This document shows positions 42,793 to 45,887 of a DNA stretch of 45,887 nucleotides, piece after piece (position 1 is the stretch's first letter; each line of letters starts with the position of its first letter). Origin of the DNA: Dehalococcoidia bacterium (lineage in GTDB: Bacteria > Chloroflexota > Dehalococcoidia > Tepidiformales > Tepidiformaceae). The translations under genes and the position numbers were made by a program. Below the pieces are notes generated by a model that saw nothing but the letters and a program-made list of their open reading frames with translations, was not told the DNA's origin and did not search any database. Where the stretch lies: assembly GCA_022827945.1 (NCBI GenBank), contig JAJEIT010000011.1, forward strand, positions 1 through 45,887, written 5' to 3'.

Positions 42793-44552
42793 TGACCGCG
42801 CAAGTCCTCGTCGAACGCAACGTCACGGTCCCCATGCGCGACGGCGTCCGCCTCGCCGCCGACATCTACCGCCCCAACGACGGAGAGCAGTACCCCGTCC
42901 TCGTCCACCGCATCCCCTACGACAAGTCCGTCGCCCAGAACATCGGCAGCCAGATGGTGAACCCCGTGGTCGCCGCCGAGCACGGCTACGCCGTGGTCGT
43001 CCAGGACTGCCGTGGCTGCTTCCAGTCCGAGGGCGTCATGACCCTCTACGGCGACGAGCGCGACGACGGTTACGACACCGTCGAGTGGGCCGCCGTCCAG
43101 CCCTGGAGCAACGGCAAGGTCGGCATCTACGGCTCCTCCTACATGGGCGTCACCACCCTCCAGGCCGCCGCCGCCGCGCCCCCCCACCTCGAGGCCGCCA
43201 TGGCGTACCTCACGGCCGCCAACCTCCACGATGGTTGGGTTTACAGCGGTGGCGCCCTCGAGCTCAGCTTCAACCTCGGCTACACCCAGGGCCGCGCCCT
43301 TCCCGCCATGATGCGCATGGGCGTCGACCCCGACCGCCAGCGCGAGCTCCGCCGCCAGATGGCCGAGGGCGCCGCCGACCGCGCCGCCTTCCTGCGCACC
43401 ATGCCCCTCAGTGAAACCCCCGTCCTGCGCGAGCGCGACATCCTCCCGTACTGGCACGAGTTCATCGACCACGACAGCTACGACGACTACTGGAAGAAGC
43501 TCGACGCCCGCGCCGACCTGATCCAGGTGCCGGTCATGCATATCGCCGGCTGGTACGACCAGTTCCTCAAGGGGCACCTCGGCCTCAACCTCGGCCTCCA
43601 GCAGCACCCCGACGAGCGCATCCGCGATACGCACCGTTTCGTCATCGGCCCCTGGGACCACAACTCCTACATGGGCTACAACCTCTCCCGGGCCGGCGAC
43701 CGCGAGTTCGGCGGGCGCGCCCTCAGCGGCGTCGCCGTCGTCAGCGACATCCTCCTGCAATGGTTCGATCACTGGCTCAAGGACGAGGACACCCCCCTCA
43801 TGTCTCGCCCCCGAGCCCGCTGGTTCCTCATGGGCGACAGGAACGAGTGGAAGGAGACGGACACCTGGCCGCCTCCCAGCACCCCCGCCCGCTACTACCT
43901 GCACAGCGGCGGCCACGCCAACACCCGCCTCGGCGACGGCGCCCTCTCGACCGACCCCCCCGGCTCCCAGGTGCCCGACAGCTACCGCTACGACCCCGAG
44001 GACCCCGTCCCCACCATCGGCGGCCGCGTCTTCGCGACCGTCACCGGCCCCGGCGGCGTCCGCGACCAGGCGGAGGTCGAGACCCGCGACGACGTGCTTG
44101 TCTACACCTCGCCCCGCCTCCTCGATCCCCTCACTATCGCCGGCAACATCACCGTCGACCTCTGGATCGCCAGCAGCGCGCCCGACACCGACTTCACCGG
44201 CAAGCTCGTCGATGTCGAGCCTGGCGGCTACTGCGCCGTCGTCGCCGACGGCATCCTCCGCGCCCGCTTCCGTAACTCCTTCGAGGAGGCCGAGTTCCTC
44301 GATCCCGGCCGGCCCACGAAGCTCACCATCGACCTCTGGGACGTCGCCTACACCTTCAAGCAGGGGCACGCCCTCCGCCTCGAGATCAGCAGCAGCAACT
44401 TCCCCCGCTTCAGCCGCAACGCCAACTCGAAGGTCCGGCCCGAATTCGCCGGACCCGAGGACGTGCGCGTAGCCATCCAGCAGGTGTTCCACGACAGCGA
44501 CCGGCCGTCCCACGTCACCCTCCCTGTGCTGAACGAAGCCGCGGAGGGCTAA
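42792..44552 (+). CDS. CocE/NonD family hydrolase (X-Pro dipeptidyl-peptidase S15-like)
   Basis: 586 residues. The N-terminal alpha/beta-hydrolase domain has the GxSYxG nucleophile elbow GSSYMG with Ser116, the acid in AGWYDQFLKG and the base in IGPWDHNSYMG. The C-terminal jelly-roll domain (RYDPEDPVPTIGG, then VYTSPRLLDPLTIAGNITVDLW) is the X-Pro dipeptidyl-peptidase C-terminal type. Family members hydrolyse esters (cocaine esterase), acylated amino acids or Pro-peptides. No signal peptide is seen. It is translationally coupled to the SDR. The pair would suit an ester-plus-alcohol/ketone pathway, which is inference. Confidence 0.94.
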   Translation: MTAQVLVERNVTVPMRDGVRLAADIYRPNDGEQYPVLVHRIPYDKSVAQNIGSQMVNPVVAAEHGYAVVVQDCRGCFQSEGVMTLYGDERDDGYDTVEWAAVQPWSNGKVGIYGSSYMGVTTLQAAAAAPPHLEAAMAYLTAANLHDGWVYSGGALELSFNLGYTQGRALPAMMRMGVDPDRQRELRRQMAEGAADRAAFLRTMPLSETPVLRERDILPYWHEFIDHDSYDDYWKKLDARADLIQVPVMHIAGWYDQFLKGHLGLNLGLQQHPDERIRDTHRFVIGPWDHNSYMGYNLSRAGDREFGGRALSGVAVVSDILLQWFDHWLKDEDTPLMSRPRARWFLMGDRNEWKETDTWPPPSTPARYYLHSGGHANTRLGDGALSTDPPGSQVPDSYRYDPEDPVPTIGGRVFATVTGPGGVRDQAEVETRDDVLVYTSPRLLDPLTIAGNITVDLWIASSAPDTDFTGKLVDVEPGGYCAVVADGILRARFRNSFEEAEFLDPGRPTKLTIDLWDVAYTFKQGHALRLEISSSNFPRFSRNANSKVRPEFAGPEDVRVAIQQVFHDSDRPSHVTLPVLNEAAEG

Positions 44553-44605
44553 CGTGTCCGGTCAGACCCAGTAGGCTTGCGCCCCGTAGAAGTTAAGGAG
44601 CCCTC

Positions 44606-45475
44606 GTGTTCACGCCCCCACAGAGCCGCTGGTCCGTCCCCTTCGATGGCTCCTTTGATGTGCGCGCGCACGCCACCGGCCCGGCTGCCGACCCTCCGGC
44701 CAAGAAGGAGCTCCGCAGGCAACTCGGCGAGGTCATCAAGGAGATCGACGACCTCCAGTACCGCCTCTTCGTCGAGGACAGCCGCTCCCTTCTCCTCATC
44801 TTCCAGGCCCTCGACGCCGCCGGGAAGGACAGCACCGTCCGTACAGTCTTCCGCGGCGTGAACCCCGCCGGACTCCAGGTCACCGCCTTTGCCGAACCAT
44901 CCTCCCTTGACCTCGACCACGACTTCCTCTGGCGCACTAATCGGGTCCTTCCCCAGCGCGGACGCCTCGGCGTCTTCAACCGGAGCTACTACGAGGAGGT
45001 GCTGGTCGTCCGCGTCCACCCCGAGTTTCTCAAGCCCCAGCGTCTGCCCCCGATCGACGACCTCGATGACCTCTGGGAGGGGCGGCTCACATCCATCCGC
45101 GACCATGAAGCCCACCTCGCCCGCAACGGCACCACCGTCCTCAAGTTCTGGCTCAACGTCTCCCGGAAGGAGCAGGCGAAGCGGCTTCGTTCGCGTGTCG
45201 AGGGACGTGAGAAGCAATGGAAGTTCTCCATGTCCGACGTGCGCGACCGCAGCCACTGGGACGCCTACCTCGACGCCTACGAGTGCGCCCTGAACGCCAC
45301 CTCCCGGCCCTGGGCCCCGTGGTTCGCCATCCCCGCCGACAACAAGCCCTACATGCGCCTCGTCGTTGCCGGCATCATCGCGGACACCCTCCGCGCCATG
45401 GATCCGCAGCTGCCGCAGGTCGAGCCCATCGACCCCGCGGAGCGGCGCCGAATCCTGGACCTGCTCGAGCAGTAG
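44606..45475 (+). CDS. ppk2: Polyphosphate kinase 2 family protein (PPK2)
   Basis: 289 residues, a single PPK2 domain. It transfers phosphate between polyphosphate and nucleotides. Walker A is QALDAAGKDST (Asp70, Lys74), followed by the lid region and Walker B-like FNRSYYEEVLVVRVHPE. LDHDFLWRTNRVLP and the helical lid KEQAKRLRSRVE are typical. It starts with GTG 44606, preceded by AAGGAG (44595-44600), a good ribosome site. Direction of the reaction (NDP phosphorylation or AMP to ADP) cannot be told by eye. A perfect hairpin lies 31 bp after the stop. Confidence 0.95.
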   Translation: MFTPPQSRWSVPFDGSFDVRAHATGPAADPPAKKELRRQLGEVIKEIDDLQYRLFVEDSRSLLLIFQALDAAGKDSTVRTVFRGVNPAGLQVTAFAEPSSLDLDHDFLWRTNRVLPQRGRLGVFNRSYYEEVLVVRVHPEFLKPQRLPPIDDLDDLWEGRLTSIRDHEAHLARNGTTVLKFWLNVSRKEQAKRLRSRVEGREKQWKFSMSDVRDRSHWDAYLDAYECALNATSRPWAPWFAIPADNKPYMRLVVAGIIADTLRAMDPQLPQVEPIDPAERRRILDLLEQ

Positions 45476-45505
45476 GCCGGCGCCCCCGCCTTTCGCTGAC
45501 AAGCA

Positions 45506-45539
45506 GAAGGGCCTCCCGGGATGAATCGGGAGGCCCTTC
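45506..45539. terminator. Perfect 13-bp hairpin between ppk2 and tRNA-fMet, probable two-way terminator
   Basis: GAAGGGCCTCCCG (45506-45518) and its exact complement (45527-45539) flank an 8-nt loop. It stands between convergent units: ppk2 on the plus strand and the 23S-tRNA unit on the minus strand, 11 bp from the tRNA 3' end. Neither side has a strong U-run, but position and stem strength favour termination of both. Confidence 0.65.
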
Positions 45540-45549
45540 GGTGTGGTCT

Positions 45550-45624
<75 letters not shown>

Positions 45625-45692
45625 CCGATGGCCCTTCTGGACCTTCGCACTGAGGAGCGATGAAACCGCGTCGATTCATGGCGAGCCTCAAT

Positions 45693-45887
45693 TGAGGTCA
45701 AGCCCTCGACCATTAGTACGCCTTAGCTGAACGCGTTACCGCGCTTACACCTGGCGCCTATCGAACAGGTAGTCTTCCTGTGGTCTTACTCCCATAAAGG
45801 GATGGGAAGTCTCATCTTGAGGTCGGCTTCGCACTTAGATGCTTTCAGCGCTTATCCGATCCGAACATGGCTACCGGGCAATGCTCC
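45693..45887 (-). rRNA. 23S rRNA, 3' end (rest of gene beyond right edge)
   Basis: The reverse complement matches the conserved 3' end of bacterial 23S rRNA, for example TTAGTACGCCTTAGCTGAACG (antisense) and GCACTTAGATGCTTTCAGCG near the edge. The 3' boundary is approximate (45690-45700), set from the terminal TTGACCTCAA-like segment. No 5S rRNA lies between this end and the tRNA gene. Confidence 0.95.

Noticed and set aside
42720..44513. 597-codon minus-strand open frame across the CocE-like gene
   Set aside because: Antisense to a hydrolase with a complete catalytic set; Gly/Val/Glu-rich shadow composition.
45625..45692. Possible 5S rRNA between 23S and tRNA-fMet
   Set aside because: The gap is far shorter than a 5S gene and has no 5S-like sequence.

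Overview
This window is very GC-rich, with codons mostly ending in G or C. The gene set points to Chloroflexota, probably a Dehalococcoidia, SAR202 or Tepidiformia relative. This rests on the paired DUF2298 ('Chlor_Arch_YYY') and Agl23-type membrane proteins, four class III CoA-transferases, and a tRNA-fMet plus 23S rRNA end without an adjacent 5S gene. The lineage is an inference from gene content. No phage, insertion sequence or CRISPR array is visible.

Layout. (1) Positions 2-12319 form one tight plus-strand run: the 3' part of smc, ftsY, then a membrane glycosylation cluster (DUF2298 protein, GT-C-like protein, Agl23 fused to an NHL propeller, UPF0104 flippase-like protein, FAD amine-oxidase-like protein). 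The last six genes have gaps of 9 bp or less, or 4-bp overlaps. (2) 12353-14685 encodes a NuoE/NuoF-type NADH-oxidising pair with no partner subunit and a reshuffled set of Fe-S ligands. (3) 14682-16444 holds a small AT-richer membrane gene, an alpha/beta hydrolase, a short proline-rich ORF and an FmdB zinc ribbon. (4) 16372-24339, minus strand, carries bioB, an enolase-superfamily enzyme, a DCC thiol protein, mutS, mutL and a DUF1461 membrane protein. (5) bioA-bioF-bioD (24396-27617) diverges from bioB, so the last four steps of biotin synthesis are complete. (6) 27599-32526, minus strand, has pstS, two coupled class III CoA-transferases and a serine hydrolase. (7) 32675-38999 has plsY, a cytochrome P450/SnoaL/hemolysin III cluster, a DUF309 protein and two tandem MFS paralogues. 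(8) 39112-45475 has a second coupled CoA-transferase pair, a small unknown gene, an SDR coupled to a CocE/NonD hydrolase, and PPK2. (9) The right edge carries tRNA-fMet and the 3' end of 23S rRNA, both on the minus strand.

Two themes stand out. First, several transcription units appear leaderless: a TANNNT -10 box ends 6-9 nt before the start codon and there is no Shine-Dalgarno sequence. Units with a longer 5' region carry clear GGAGG-type sites instead. Second, the ftsY-linked YYY/Agl23/flippase cluster looks like a bacterial lipid-linked glycan or protein-glycosylation system resembling archaeal Agl machinery. It is the best candidate in the window for an under-described system, with the partnerless NuoEF pair next.

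No stretch over 300 bp lacks a gene. The longest gaps are 31326-31479 (a hairpin terminator and a promoter) and 32527-32674 (a palindrome and the plsY promoter).
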